Assembly (NCBI GenBank): GCA_964035545.1
Contig: OZ037766.1
Span: forward strand, 28,524,673-28,588,672
Source: Bugula neritina
Taxonomy: Eukaryota; Bryozoa; Gymnolaemata; Cheilostomatida; Bugulidae
Direction of reading: 5' to 3'
Length of the DNA stretch: 64,000 nt
Below are positions 1 to 12,980 of this stretch, piece after piece. The translations under genes and the position numbers were made by a program. Under the pieces are notes generated by a model. The model saw only the letters and a list, made by a program, of their open reading frames with translations. It was not told the origin of the DNA and did no database searches. Position 1 is the stretch's first letter. Every line of letters starts with the position of its first letter.

Positions 1-22
1 AATAAAATTAACTTTAAAGATA

Positions 23-28
23 TTTATT
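23..28 (-). terminator. AATAAA polyadenylation signal of the kinase gene
   Basis: AATAAA read on the minus strand, 15 bases after the kinase stop codon. The cleavage site would fall at or beyond the window edge. Confidence 0.45.
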
Positions 29-42
29 CTTTTAATATTACC

Positions 43-3000
43 TTATTCAAATTTCTTTATTAAATCTCCCTCAAATATAACGGTGCATAAATATAAATGA
101 ATACATGCACGTATTCCGTATAATAGTAAATAAACAATTGTCTCATTAGCTGAAGTAGTCAACTTACTATTAGCTTCCACGGGGGTAGGAATCCATTCAC
201 AATTAACAGATGAGAAAGAGTCACTAGCGTGGAGACTAGTCTCACTCTGGCAGGAAAGACGACTCATAGACCTGTGCAGTTTTACTTTGGCATCTTCAAC
301 TCTCTGCTTGATGTCAGCACAGGAAGGGCGGCCATTAAAATCCACTGACAGCATTTCCTTAATCAACTTACACTCAGCTGAGTTATTATCATAGTAAGTC
401 TTTCCCGGAGAGACGATTCGTTTCTGAAGATCCGTTTCCGCATGTTGTGTAGAACATCCGTACTGTAGTTTATAGAATATCATGTATAGGATATATGTAC
501 TGTAGTTTATAGAATATCATGTATAGGGCATTAGTACTGCAGTTTAAAGAATACTATAAATGTCATAAACATTTTTTACTAAATTACATAATAAATTAGC
601 AAAGATGGGACACACATTACAAAATGTAATATGGTTTGTGAAGTTTCCAGAAGTAAATAATTAACTACAAAGGTATTCCAAATTACTCTTTAGTAACTAT
701 ACCTGTTCTCCGATCAGACCCCAGACCCTATCTTTATCGCCAACTTTTCTGGCATCCGCTATTTCTCGGATATGATGCCAAGGTCGTTCTAGGGTCAAAA
801 CCCGGTAAAAAAGAAGACCGAGGCAATAGACATCAGAGTTAGGCTCAGCCGTTTGGTAGCCATTCAATAAAATCTAAATAAAATGTTAAAACAAACGCAG
901 ATGTCGTTATATACTATATGACTACAAAGATTGAATACAATATGTACAAATTGCTATTTCAAAATTTAAAAAATGAAACTAATCAAAATGTAAGATCTGT
1001 TTTTACACAGATAATATCATTTATTGAAAATTATTTTCTAGCTTACAATTATAAAAGTGCAATATGCAATAAATTGAAATAAATTTCTGAAACATAGAAA
1101 GTTGTGTACACTCTATTTTAAAGAGAATTTTTCCATGCTAGCAACAAACAGACTTGAGCACAACTTTTCACATAACCAGACTTGAAGTCTTAACATTAGG
1201 CATACATAACATAAAAACAATTAGTTAAATGCCAAAAGATATAGTATTATAGTTTAAGTGATACCTTACATAATATATCTAAAACATAGATAAACGTCTA
1301 TTAAATCATAATGCTCATATTAAACTCATGTTTAGTACCTCTGGAGCCATATACTCTGGTGTGCCTGCACCACAACAGTGAACCATCTCTTCCTCGTCTT
1401 TTTCAGTGAAAAAAAATGCAGACCCAAAGTCAATAAACATCAACTTCATGGAGACACTAAGATAAAACATGCACACAATTTTTACCAGTACCTAAAGTAT
1501 ATAGTGTCATTTAAGGTGAGTGACTAATATTAAAGTGAGTGACTAATATCAAAGTGAGTCAAACATATCAAAGTGAGTGACTAATACCAAGGTAAGTCAC
1601 TAATATCAAAGTGAGTCACTAATATCAAAGTGAGTCACTTATATCAAAGTGAGTAACTAATATTAAAGTGAGTCACTAATATCACGATGAGTCACTAATA
1701 CCATGGTGAGTGAGTCTGTGCAATCAATTTGTGAAAATATCTAACTTTCACTATAAGGCAATTTCTCATTTTTTTAAACTAAAAAATTTCAAGAGTGTAA
1801 CGCTATCCAATGAAAACATGAAAAAATATTTATTCAAAACAAAGCCTATGAGTTACTTGCATCTCATTACTTATCAACATGTTTGTAGTGGCTACAGATT
1901 ACCATCAAACTACATCCTTCAGTTTTGAAAGATTTTTACCGCTACTTACATCAGCTCTGAAATTAATTTTAAAAAATTGTGAAAAAGAAGTCAACAAACC
2001 TGTTAAACAGAATGTTGTGGGGCTTAATATCACAATGAACAATCCCTTGATCCTGGAGAAACTGAACAGTGTCTGCGGATTCTAGCATTATAGCATGTAG
2101 TAGACTTGACGCAAAGGGTTGATTCTCTCGAAAATGCATGTCTATAGTTGACGAGAGATTCTTACCTGAAAGTTGAGGACATAAAAAACAATGCATAGAG
2201 TTGTTGTACGTCAAAGTACAACACTGAGTCATGAACTTTATACTGTGTTTATATTTTAATATGAAAAAGCAGACACCCTGCACAGATAGTATATTAAGTA
2301 CAATGCTACATGTTCAAAATTGATACCTTTGAGGTCCTTTATTTTTCAGCATTAAAAAGCCAGGTACAGAAAAATCAAAAAATTCAACTTGTAAACAATT
2401 TCAGCCTTTAATATTATCCTTTTTTCATCAAAAGTTCGCAAATGTTATAACACAAATGATTAAGATCTCAATATATCATTGTATACTTCAAATCATGCTG
2501 ATAATTTTCACAATTTCCACCCTCAACCATGTCTAAATGACAAAAGATAACGAAACATTGACATAATTGTTTAGAAAGTATATTCTAGGGAGATCTGTGA
2601 ATTTTCAACATAGGAGAACTGGTATTTCAGTTTAACAAGGCTTTCTTTCATGTATGTCAATTATAGACAAACAACTGTATTGCTTCTAATACATACAACA
2701 GTAAACATTTTAAAAAGAAATTTAGAATAAGTATGGCCTCCCAAAGACAATAAGGTTTTTAAAGAGATGCTACTTAACAGGCTATTGAAAGATGTTTCAT
2801 GTGTCAACAGGCAATACCAACAAGATAGAAGTTACTGAGGTTGTAGATATCAGTAAACACTCAACACACACAACATGTAACAGGCGTATGATATTTTGGA
2901 CAGCGAACAATAAAGGAGATGTGATTTACCTTTGCATCATGCTAAAATAAAATATTATCTAAAATCTCAAAAAATATTGATTTAGGATTTATTTAGCAGG

Positions 3001-5947
3001 TTGGCTTCAAAATAAAATATCACCAACGTAGAGCTAATAAAATTGCAAGAAGCAATGTTAATCTTATCTTTATAATAAGAAAATTAAAGTTCCAGTGAAG
3101 TTTATACAAATCATTGCTACTTTTAATGTTGAGAGAAAAAGTTGTTGAACCAACCTTTAAAGTATTCCAAGCCAAGGAACACCTCCCTGTTGTCCAATGA
3201 GGTGCAGCAGAACTGAAAATTAACGATATTCTTGTGTCCACCACGCGCCTGAATGCATTTGAGAATAGAAGCTTCCCTGAAAAGACTTTCAACATTATTT
3301 ACCCTTTCCTCTTCCTTCGCCTCATCACTACAAGACCTCCATAGCAATTTTCTAAGAGCCTATGAAATGATACCAATAATGCATTTTAAGGTTTTCTTAA
3401 CGCCTGGCACTTTTTATTGCTAGAAGACATGAAACTTACTCTTTATGCCCAACACGATGAAGTTATTAGCGCCGTAAAACTAGATTTCAAAATATAGTCA
3501 TCCTTTACTTTTGCACAACACTTTTTTGTTTTTCTACATCATAAAATTGATTATGAGCATGCGCATATTTTGATGTTCGCTCTCTAATCGTACTAAAACA
3601 CTGCTCTGTTTGGGAGTGTTTTTTTGTTGTAAATTGAGTATGTTAGGAAAAGCAGATTGGAAGATTTAACCGAGTTAAAGTGAGCCAACACAATTGTCAG
3701 TCATTTTCATTTACAAACTATTATAGAAAAATTTGATTATTTTTGAGCATAAGTATTAAAGAACTGAAACTTCATTTTCATTGACATCAACAGCATCAAC
3801 AGCAATCCTAATTTAAAGATAACACGCATCCTAGCAAAAATGCGGCGGTTCCATTCAGATTTTAGCTAGCTGGAAAATGGCTGTTGAATGAAGACTCTAA
3901 TTAGCAGAAATATGGCCGTTCTACATAAACTATAACTAATCGTTTTTTTAAAGAATCGGAATAACAATAGATAAAATATTTGAAGTTGGCAAAAATTTTA
4001 GTAAATGATAAACCAAATTTACTCTGTAGATTATAAATTTCAAAAATATATTCACATAATAACTATACTTTGAAAACATCATATTCTAAATCTGATGAAA
4101 CATGTTAGAAGCCACTGAGAATATTCTTGCTAGCGATAAACTAGCAAACAAATAGCACTTCCTTACCACTTTCACACATAAGTTGGGCAGTGGTGTTTTA
4201 GTGCTTTCAAGTCTAGCAAGGTAAACGGCGCCAAAACCCCCACGGTCCAGTGCGTCTTTTATGAATATTGTGCCTGTATGCTTTGGGATAACCTAAAAGG
4301 AGTCAGAAAAATAATTAGGGTAAAGAAAAGAAAATTATAAATATTATAATGATATGAATGAAATTCATTCTTAGAAGGTTGTTAAAAATTCAGGAAAATA
4401 AATATATTATTTATTTAGCCTATCACAAGATAGCATCTTGAAAATTGTTTGTGTTCTAAATGCAAGCAAGACAATAGATCGAATAATGAACAAGTATTTA
4501 AGAATGCTACTAGCTTGGAACCACAATAAAACAAACATTTAGTGTAAAAACAAACCTTAAAAATATTTTGCGTAAAGTAATAAAACCATGTTTTAATACG
4601 TATTCCATAAAATTCGTCCAAATAATCAATACACCCTTTGTAAATTCTAAAAAGTATATTTCATAGTGTGTATAGCTATTGATAACAGAAATCCTTCTGT
4701 TTCAACTGAATATGCAGGTCTGGTACTCAGTTAACCTGATGAGTCATCAACAACAGCACATCACCAGCTAGTTTACTAGATAAATGTGATGACTGATTCT
4801 CAGTGTTGCTTCACCTTCTAGAATGTTCTTGTGGGTTTTAGTCATGAAGCAATGTAAACTTTATAACATGATATTTGCATTAAGTTGTTTGGACTCCAAG
4901 TGTGTGTAGCATAGATAAAGAAATGGAGTGAGTAGTGTATAGACTTTACTAACATATTCCTCTGTGCAGTCCACTTCTCGACTGTCGGTACTCAAAGGCA
5001 CAGTTTCAATACACTCAGAGATTCCATCTTCATCATTTACCGCTTCACCTGGACTGTTTGCACTGGCTGATGTTGGGTCCAGTGCTATCTGATATACTAT
5101 ATTAACATCCTCCTAGAAATTATAAACCATAAAAACGCTCTTAAAACTTTTGCGTTGCTTATATACATATCCTAAATAGGTAACCTTTCATTTGCATAAA
5201 ATACTGACAATCACTCCATTTGAATATGTTTTGTCTTCAGCAAGTATAAAAAAGCTAATGCAAGTTTACAGTCACCATCCCTGTAAAAAAACCCCTGATA
5301 GAAAGAGGTTTTCTTATTCAGATGGGGCACAGGAGCAATTATGACTGGATGCTCTTCCTAACATCACCAATGGCCTTTATCTTACCCAAGACCATGGCTG
5401 CTCCCTTGTCTTCAGCAGGTATGTGATTCAGAAAGCCCCCATTAAATTTTTCAATTTATATAAGATTCCTGATACAACTAGTGGTAGTTGCTAGTTATAA
5501 AGTTTGCCTTATTAGCACAAAGACTCAAGAAAACGTATCATGTAGTGGCTGCATCATGGCACCCCATCACCTCCAGGTACAGTAGAAAAACTAACTGTAA
5601 ATACCAAAGCCCAAAAAAATTAATAGTACTTATTGCAACGTTTTTTTAAACCATCAACATAATTTCAATTTATTTTTTAAGATTTGTAACTAAAAGGCGG
5701 AAGCAATGAATTTGTTAGATCAAGTATGTAGCTAAAAGTCTTGTGTCCATAACTATGTAACACAAACTGTAGAATCTAAACCTATTTGACTGTAAAAATA
5801 AAAGGTAAGTGAAAACAGTGAATAATGTAATTCGGAAACGTCCACCTGATCGTTGACATATTTTGGTTCCCTGGAATTTCTCAGCTCTGTGATGAGAGGG
5901 TAGAAATCCCGATCTCTCAGCTGATCTTCTTGTTGGCTTTCCACTTG
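43..5947 (-). CDS. Non-RD Ser/Thr-type protein kinase gene (8 exons seen, 5' end unresolved)
   Basis: Eight minus-strand exons join with matching phases: 5947-5846, 5112-4954, 4292-4167, 3359-3155, 2165-2000, 1456-1339, 873-703 and 462-43 (stop at 43), giving about 488 residues. All introns have GT donors and AG acceptors. The kinase order is complete: glycine-rich loop RGGFGAVYLA (about 4226-4242) followed by LCVKV with the ATP-anchoring Lys; helix-C Glu in FREASIL; catalytic loop HCDIKPHN (2013-2037); DFGSA (about 1423-1431); GTPEYMAPE; subdomain IX DVYCLG; and a C-lobe RPS motif in the last exon. The HRD arginine is Cys, so this is a non-RD kinase, and the first Gly of GxGxxG is Asp. An acidic segment of about 87 residues precedes the kinase domain. 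It probably phosphorylates Ser/Thr in the cytoplasm, but I cannot assign a family or substrate. The upstream exon(s) are uncertain: 6227-6152 is a possible in-phase exon, and an ATG in strong context lies at 7693. The gene model is firm from 5112 downwards. Confidence 0.85.
461..561. repeat. Three tandem copies (36-37 bp period) at the last kinase intron/exon border
   Basis: A unit beginning TACTGTAGTTTATAGAATAT starts at 461 and 498, with a diverged third copy at 534. The first copy carries the acceptor AG of the last kinase exon, so the repeats duplicate the splice-acceptor context inside the intron. Confidence 0.7.
1515..1715. repeat. About 20-bp minisatellite in a kinase intron
   Basis: Roughly ten imperfect copies of a unit close to AAAGTGAGTCACTAATATC, in the intron between the catalytic-loop exon and the DFG exon. 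The copies vary by single substitutions. There are no spacers, so it is a simple tandem repeat and not a CRISPR-like array. Confidence 0.85.
5290..5460. repeat. Possible dispersed repeat fragment in a kinase intron
   Basis: This stretch is richer in GC than its surroundings and contains GGATGCTCTTCCTAACATCA, which resembles conserved tails of dispersed repeats seen in many invertebrate genomes. Only one copy is present here, so the call rests on resemblance alone. Confidence 0.25.
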
Positions 5948-6151
5948 CTGAAAACAGAGCAGCCAATACATATAGACTATAGGTCACGCTTTAACTCGAC
6001 GGTTTCATAAAAAATACTAAAAAAAGAGAAAATATTTCAAATATATCCAATACAAAAGTAGCTTACAAACGCTGTTGCAGCCTAATTCAAAATGGCACAA
6101 AACAATTTCAAGAGGTTTATTCAAGGTGTTAAAAACTAGAAAAGCATTTAC

Positions 6152-6227
6152 CATGCTAAGACGAGACTTCCATCGGCACAAACTAAAAAACTGGATGTTC
6201 CATTTATTATGAAGACAGCAACATGAC
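6152..6227 (-). other. Possible upstream exon of the kinase gene
   Basis: A 76-base minus-strand segment lies between an AG acceptor (after TTTATTC) and a GTAAAT donor. One reading frame is open and ends in phase 0, which suits the next exon at 5947. A second frame is also open and would join in phase to a short candidate first exon at 7693-7666 (ATG in good context, GTACC donor), but that frame then meets a stop in the next exon. The two options conflict, so the gene's true start remains open. Confidence 0.3.
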
Positions 6228-6639
6228 CTGAATAAATAGAAATAAACAAATTTATAGAGAGCTCCACAAACAAATCCAGCAGTTATGAAATCAGTATCAA
6301 TGAATCGAAATAAATGTTAAAGCTTAAAAGATGAAATACATATTTACACGATGGTTATAAAATAACCATTTACATTTACCAATTTAAATAAATTCTATAG
6401 ATCAAGATCCATGGTCATAACAAGTTGAATGTAGTTGAGGAACAGCTTACAGTGATAATGTAGGTGCCAATACTGACAAATATAACAGTATGGAATACTA
6501 ACTCAGTAATTTAGTTATCATCATTGTGATAATCACAATGATATTAACAATAGTACTAACAGTGGTACATGCAGTTGATGTGGTACTGACATACACATTG
6601 AAATTGGCTTTAGGCTTGGCAGTGGTAGTGGCAGCAGAC

Positions 6640-7345
6640 TGTAGAGTAGTATTAACACTAACAGTACAAATACTACTGCTAGTAATCACTAACTCTAAGT
6701 ATTACTATTAGTAATAGTATTAGTATAAGCAGTTTAACTTTAACACTAAGACTAAAAGTAATTTTAACACTAACAATAACTATAGGATTAAAAATTAGAC
6801 TGCAATACTAATACTAATAGTAATAGCTGTTTAGTAATACTAATACTCACACTGGTAGTTATTTAGTAATACTACAGTTACTACTAATACAATCGCAATG
6901 TCAACGTGAGTTTCAAAATCAATCATCAATGCCTATTACTATTACCATTAGTATTACTATTAGTATTATTATTACTATAACTATTACTTACTCTTAGTCT
7001 TAGTAACAATACTAATAGTAATACTAATAGTATTACTGTAATAGTAATACTAATACTAATAGTAATACTAAGTCTAATACTAAGTCTAATACTAATAGTA
7101 ATAGTAATACTAATACTAATAGTAATAGACAATGATTTTGAAACTCACATCGACATTGCAATTGTATTAGTATTACTAATAGTCTACTACTGTTACTATT
7201 ACTATTAGTAATAGTATTACTAAATAACTATCACTATTAGTATTACTATTACCTATTAGTATTAGGTATTACTTATTAGTATCACTATCACTATCAGTAT
7301 GGCTGAGTATTACATAATACTAATACTAATAGTAATAGTAATACA
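6640..7345. repeat. Degenerate TAATAC/TAATAG repeat block forming an imperfect palindrome
   Basis: Hexanucleotide variants of TAATAC and TAATAG/TATTAG fill about 0.7 kb. A non-repetitive marker in the left arm (about 6890-6925, including GAGTTTCAAAATCA) reappears reverse-complemented at about 7132-7165, and the flanking tract TAGTTATTTAGTAATACTA is mirrored too. The block is therefore a long foldback centred near 7.03 kb and not just a tandem repeat. Confidence 0.75.
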
Positions 7346-9482
7346 TTTACTTTTACTTTTAGTGATTTCATGCATAACTAAAATTAACAGACATATTACC
7401 TTTAAAATTAATTAGTGGGTACGTATAGCTACCTTGAACAACTTATTAGGAATAAAACGTATCGATTTAAGTAGATTCAAAGTCACAAATTAGAACAGAA
7501 GCACCTACACTCTCAACTTCAAGTCCACCACGGCAAAACTTTAGTTTATTTCTCATACACGGGGAATTCCCGTATCAATAGAGCTGTAGTTGTAGTTCTA
7601 TAAGTTTTCATGTTTGTACTTTGTAGTCGAATTTCTCTACGACAATCAAACGAATAATTTGGTACCGATGCTATAAAACTCTTTGCACGCCATTTTGTAA
7701 TCAATATTCGTAGAGTTTTCTCACCCTGGCATAATTTACCTTACATAGACGTGACATTAATTGTTATAAAAATAGAGCTGTATCACTCTTATAAGTTATA
7801 TATTGATCTCTCTTATTATTTAGGGCAACTTTAGGTGCTATATCTTTTACTTTTAGCCGTGAGCTTTGATCTAGTAGTTAAGAAAGTTCTGGAAAATAGC
7901 CATTCACAATTGTTTTGGTCCATAATGATGGTGTTATTTTGTAAAGATATATATCATACGTGCTTCATGTGAAAAAATTGTGTAGCAGTTATAATGAGCA
8001 GCTAGCCGTGCATTTCAATTGATTGCTTAAGTTTCTTGAGATAGTGGCAGAAAACATTGGTTTTCCTATTTGATAGCCTACCACCAAACATAAACAATCA
8101 ATATTTTAATCTGGACTATAAAAAATATGACCTTTATTTTCAGACAATATCTAATTAAATGGCATCACCAAAATAACAATTGCAGTAATGTTATAAGTGG
8201 TAATATATACTGATAGTAGTGAGACAAGTTTCCATGCATGTCCATGAGATTATTAGGACAGCCAATATTGACTAACCATACATTGTAAGATACGCTGTTA
8301 TTAGTTTGGAAATAGAAAAATAGAAATAAAATGCCAGTACTGTTTAAATCATTAGCAGCATGAAAACAGTTTGAATAATATAATATTTAAATCTTTTCCT
8401 GAATTGCTATAAACAACAAGTTTTAACATTTTAGCTAAAACTGAACATAAAACTTACAAAGTCAACTGCATAAAAAATAGACAAAGCTTTCGAAGAGAAT
8501 AGAATAATTATTCTGAGATCAACATTTGCTTATTGAGAGGCAGCATAGCATACACAATGGAATCAGCAGTCTTGCGGTGCAGTAGTTTTACTTATTTTAA
8601 ACATTTGGCAGCCTAATATAATAGGATTGTAGCTTTGCCACCAATGAAATTTAGAGGGTACGGACTGGTGTTAACATGAAGGATAACGAAAGAGAAACAC
8701 ATGAAAAGAAGCAAAAATTGATGACTGATGAGCTATAAAACTTTATAAAAAATAAATGTTATAGACTACGACGAACTCATGGACTATAATGCTTGCATAC
8801 GTAGACTTAGTGCTTCCACATTCTAAAATAGCTTTAAATAGTATAACTAAGGGACCCACTACCAAGCCCATTAACTGTGCAGATGAGCTGCGTCCACTCA
8901 ATGACATGTTATTCAAAGCCTCCCAACCCAAAGCACTGTGCTAGCTACAGCTTGTTCATGATCCTTTCGTTTTTAGATATAAGACACTGGTTTATTATAA
9001 AGTGCACTAAGCATACATACTGAGGCATGCTTTTTTACAAATATTATTTTTGAAAATATGTCAATCGTTTGTTGCCTAATAATTTTGGTAAAATAATTTG
9101 CAGTTCATAAAACAGCAATTAGAGCAGTGAGGGCTGCTAAATTAAATGCCAAACATCTTAACAATATATTATGAATATGCCAACAGCAACTTGATCAAGT
9201 GTAAAGTGTATTAGACTTGCTTAGAGATACTTGCAGCAGCTTGTAAAACACATATTTTATTACGGTGCCACGTATGTATTTTAGTTATAAATTATGGTTA
9301 ATACTGTCTTTATATAAGTTCTCATCTCAGCAAACTGCAATGGATATTGTAATTATTCATCTTTCTCGCATGAATACACAAGTCAGATATTATTCCACGG
9401 GTTTTTTTAACATGGTGAGGGAGTTCTTTTAGTGAGCTACTCTATCAATTTGCAGAAGGTATTAGTGTTCAGTTGCATTAAA
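7346..9482. other. Intergenic: no convincing gene
   Basis: About 2.1 kb of AT-rich DNA between the kinase and fucosyltransferase genes. A possible first kinase exon (ATG at 7693, minus strand) lies inside. The short ORF around 8743-8931 (minus) shows no recognisable domain. The fucosyltransferase promoter is expected toward the right end, but I see no specific element. Confidence 0.5.
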
Positions 9483-10892
9483 ATGCTTTCAAAGCCAGTT
9501 TTACAAATCATATATTTGCTGCTTTTTGTATTAGTTTGTGTATTTTTAATTAGAAATACGCAGGAGTATGCTAGAAAATATTATCAGAAAAGCGCAACCA
9601 TCAGCTGGAGTAGATATACTTTTGAAAATAATACGCCAAGACTTCCTCTGGAGATCGAGAATACAGATCCATATGATATTTTCTGCTACAGACCAACCAG
9701 ACTTACTGGAGTCACACACCCTTTATCAGCTCAAGAGATAATCAATGCTATCTCAAAGAGAATGGGACATTCTGAAACTACTGAAAGGGATATTTTGGAA
9801 GGAGTGGAGTCAAACTCAATTCGAATTAATCAAAGTGATATTGGTAACATAAAAATAATATTAGGGAACAGAGCAACTCCTGATCCATTTCAAAGGTATT
9901 TTAACTTTACTTCTTGCGAGTATTCCAACTGTGTAGTAGTCAATCCCTACAGGTTGCAAGATTCTTCAACTTATCCAAGAGCTTCTCAACTTGCTGTAAC
10001 AAATGCTGCCAACATTGTACTAGCACAGATTCATCAGGCATTCATCAAGCCTACAGACCAAATGCTAAACTTACGTCCAGACCAGTATCTGGCCATATTT
10101 TCATGGGAAGCCACGTCTTGGAATGACAACACCTTTCCACCACAACTTGACGGGTTAGTAAATTTTACAATAACTCACAGAGACACGTCTGATGTCCCGA
10201 GCTGGCACTTCTATAAAGGTTGCAGATACAAAAGAAAAGCTAAGCTCCAGGCTGCAAACTATGCTCGCAATAAAACTAAGGTAGCCTTAGCTTTTATTAG
10301 CCATTGTCAGTCTATCAACTATGACCGACTCAAAATGGTAGAAGCTCTGTCTAAGTATGTACCTGTAGATATTTACGGGGCATGCGGGAAACCTGATCCA
10401 TGTAGTAATAGAAATAAAACCTGCTTGTATGAATTGTCTAAAAAATACTATTTCTATCTAAGTTTTGAGAACTCGCTTTGCAAGGATTATATAACCGAAA
10501 AGTTTTGGGAAAGATTCAGCGAGCCTGCAAACATGGTTCCCGTGGCAATGGGAGGACTTCAAATAGAGGAGTACTCAAAGCTGGCTCCTGAAAACTCTTT
10601 TATTCATGTACGGAACTTTACATCCATAGCCGAACTTGGAAACCACTTGTGGTATTTGGTAAAAAATGAAGCCGCATATAACCGCTACCATCAGTGGAGG
10701 GAAACTTGGGAAGTGACCAATTTAAAACTTTCGATGTGGTTGCCAGCATGTGAACTTTGCCGCATTGCTAACGAAAAACCACACATGCCTGCAGATAAAG
10801 CATTGTCTTGTAAATATAATGATAAGCATTGTGAAAACTATGCTGCATTTCCTATGTCTAATAAGTACAACAGTGCAAAATGGTATATATAA
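9483..10892 (+). CDS. Alpha-(1,3)-fucosyltransferase, GT10 family, type II Golgi membrane protein
   Basis: A single uninterrupted ORF of 469 residues from the first in-frame ATG at 9483. The frame extends up to a GTG at 9432, which is not a plausible animal start. A short cytoplasmic tail is followed by one membrane anchor (about residues 7-24, IIYLLLFVLVCVFLIRN), a stem, and the catalytic domain. The C-terminal half carries the GT10 hallmark, YYFYLSFENSLCKDYITEKF at about residues 322-341, followed by VPVAMGG. Cysteines near the C-terminus (CELC) match the usual disulphide-forming pattern. Family members transfer fucose from GDP-fucose to GlcNAc or core N-glycan acceptors in the Golgi lumen; the exact linkage cannot be told from sequence. 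The length is typical. Absence of introns is notable beside intron-rich neighbours, although intronless fucosyltransferase genes are known in animals. Confidence 0.93.
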   Translation: MLSKPVLQIIYLLLFVLVCVFLIRNTQEYARKYYQKSATISWSRYTFENNTPRLPLEIENTDPYDIFCYRPTRLTGVTHPLSAQEIINAISKRMGHSETTERDILEGVESNSIRINQSDIGNIKIILGNRATPDPFQRYFNFTSCEYSNCVVVNPYRLQDSSTYPRASQLAVTNAANIVLAQIHQAFIKPTDQMLNLRPDQYLAIFSWEATSWNDNTFPPQLDGLVNFTITHRDTSDVPSWHFYKGCRYKRKAKLQAANYARNKTKVALAFISHCQSINYDRLKMVEALSKYVPVDIYGACGKPDPCSNRNKTCLYELSKKYYFYLSFENSLCKDYITEKFWERFSEPANMVPVAMGGLQIEEYSKLAPENSFIHVRNFTSIAELGNHLWYLVKNEAAYNRYHQWRETWEVTNLKLSMWLPACELCRIANEKPHMPADKALSCKYNDKHCENYAAFPMSNKYNSAKWYI

Positions 10893-11254
10893 CAATACAA
10901 CTAACTTTTTTACGTAACTATTGGTTAGTTGCATAGTCCATGTGTAGCTATTGCTGCAGCACTAAGTGCATCTTTAACTATTCGTAAAAAAACGCTCTAG
11001 TGATTCAAGAAATTCTTGAATTATTTGATAGTACCAATGAGAAAATGTCTGGGTGTGTAAAAAGTAGGCTTTATTGCAAATATTTTCATTTTCTTGTGTT
11101 GTCACTTTCCAGCTTTGTTTTAGATTATTGACTATACATAAAATAGTCATACAGTATGATGTTGTGTAAGCAAAGAATAACCAAAACTAACTTCATGCTT
11201 ATGGAAAACCTTTTTAATTTTACTCTGTATTTTCTGTATCTGTCAAAACATAAC

Positions 11255-11260
11255 AATAAA
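11255..11260 (+). terminator. AATAAA polyadenylation signal after the fucosyltransferase
   Basis: AATAAA about 360 bases after the stop codon, in AT-rich DNA and just before the TC tract. A plausible 3' end for the fucosyltransferase mRNA. Confidence 0.45.
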
Positions 11261-11422
11261 GCATTAAACCATTGTTCTTCCACATAGTATGCTTGCAAAA
11301 AATTCTCATAGGTCTATAATTTTCTCTCATACCCTTACAACTTTAGGTCCATTGAAATGGAATTTGTATGGAGTTCCACATACTGGCCTTAAACTGCGAC
11401 TGTTCATATTCTTTTCATTATA

Positions 11423-11718
<296 letters not shown>

Positions 11719-12980
11719 TATGCTCATTATTCAGTTTCATAACTTTATTATTTACCTTATTATTCATTATTTATTTTCTTCTGGCTATACTATAATTAAC
11801 TCCTGTACCCTTATTATATTAATTGATGTCACAGCCGTACAACATCACCTCTCATATCCTTATTTTTACTGAAGCATTTGTGTTGCACATCACAATATCT
11901 GAGTATGTAACATTTCATCAGAATTTTAAAGATAACTGCTTTTTTACTGCACCCCATCATGTGTAAAAATTATCGCCATAGCTATTTATAATAACATCTT
12001 TTTTGCTATTGAGAAGAATGTAATTAACCAAAAAATGCTGTACCAAAATCACATGAATAGTGGACATCAAGGTTCTTCAATAGGGCTAGTTAATAATATT
12101 TGTTAATCACTGCATATAGAGTTCATACATAGACATTTTAAAATAATAATATATTAACTCATTTTATTAAGCTTGTTGATCCCTTCATTATCATGCTTAA
12201 TCATCAGATAAATTATCTGCTCATCCCCCATTAGAATGGTTAATGCTTTACTTTAATCTTACCTTATAGGAGAAGAAGCTACGGTATGAATTGTTTATGA
12301 ACAAACTACCAAGCTACAGTCTATGACAGAAGCAACTAGTACTAAGTAAAATAGTATAAAAGTCACATTTCATAATTGACCATTATCAATACAAAACTCT
12401 TAGCCATTGTACATGTACCTTTAGATTTTCAAATAAATATGAGTAAACAATTCTTAAAATAGTAATAAACTTAACTTTGAAATGTCTATCTAGCAGCATT
12501 TAAAATCATGCTGAACTGTGACTTAAATTTTGGATTTGAACTTAGTAATGCACTACGAATAATCAGAAATGTAATACATTGCTATAAGATATATAAAACA
12601 TTTAACTGGCAGCTACTGACATGCAACTATATTATATAAGTCAAAGCGATGAAGCAAATACGAGTTTTGGAAAAATATAAACAATTGAAATCATTTGTCA
12701 TATTTATTAAACGAACAGACTACAGAAACTATTAAAATTTCAACACTGATAAAAAATATGTTCAGCTTTGATTGTGTTATAGTTAAGACTGTTCCAATGT
12801 TTTTTTTTTCAAATAACTTCAATCAATAAAATTTAACAGACGAATGAATGAAATATCAACTCTTTCTTTGAAAATTTTGCAGTAAATTTAGCCTGTGATC
12901 TATAGCCTATACACAGCTAGTTTAAGGTCATTACTTTCCAGATTCAAGCACTGCTTTATGTTATATATAAACGGTTTCCA

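Noticed and set aside
1515-1715. Regularly spaced repeats resembling a CRISPR array
   Set aside because: The copies are contiguous with no unique spacers, they lie inside an intron of an animal gene, and no cas gene is near.
9432-9482. Upstream extension of the fucosyltransferase to GTG at 9432
   Set aside because: Animal genes start at ATG. The ATG at 9483 gives the expected short cytoplasmic tail before the membrane anchor.
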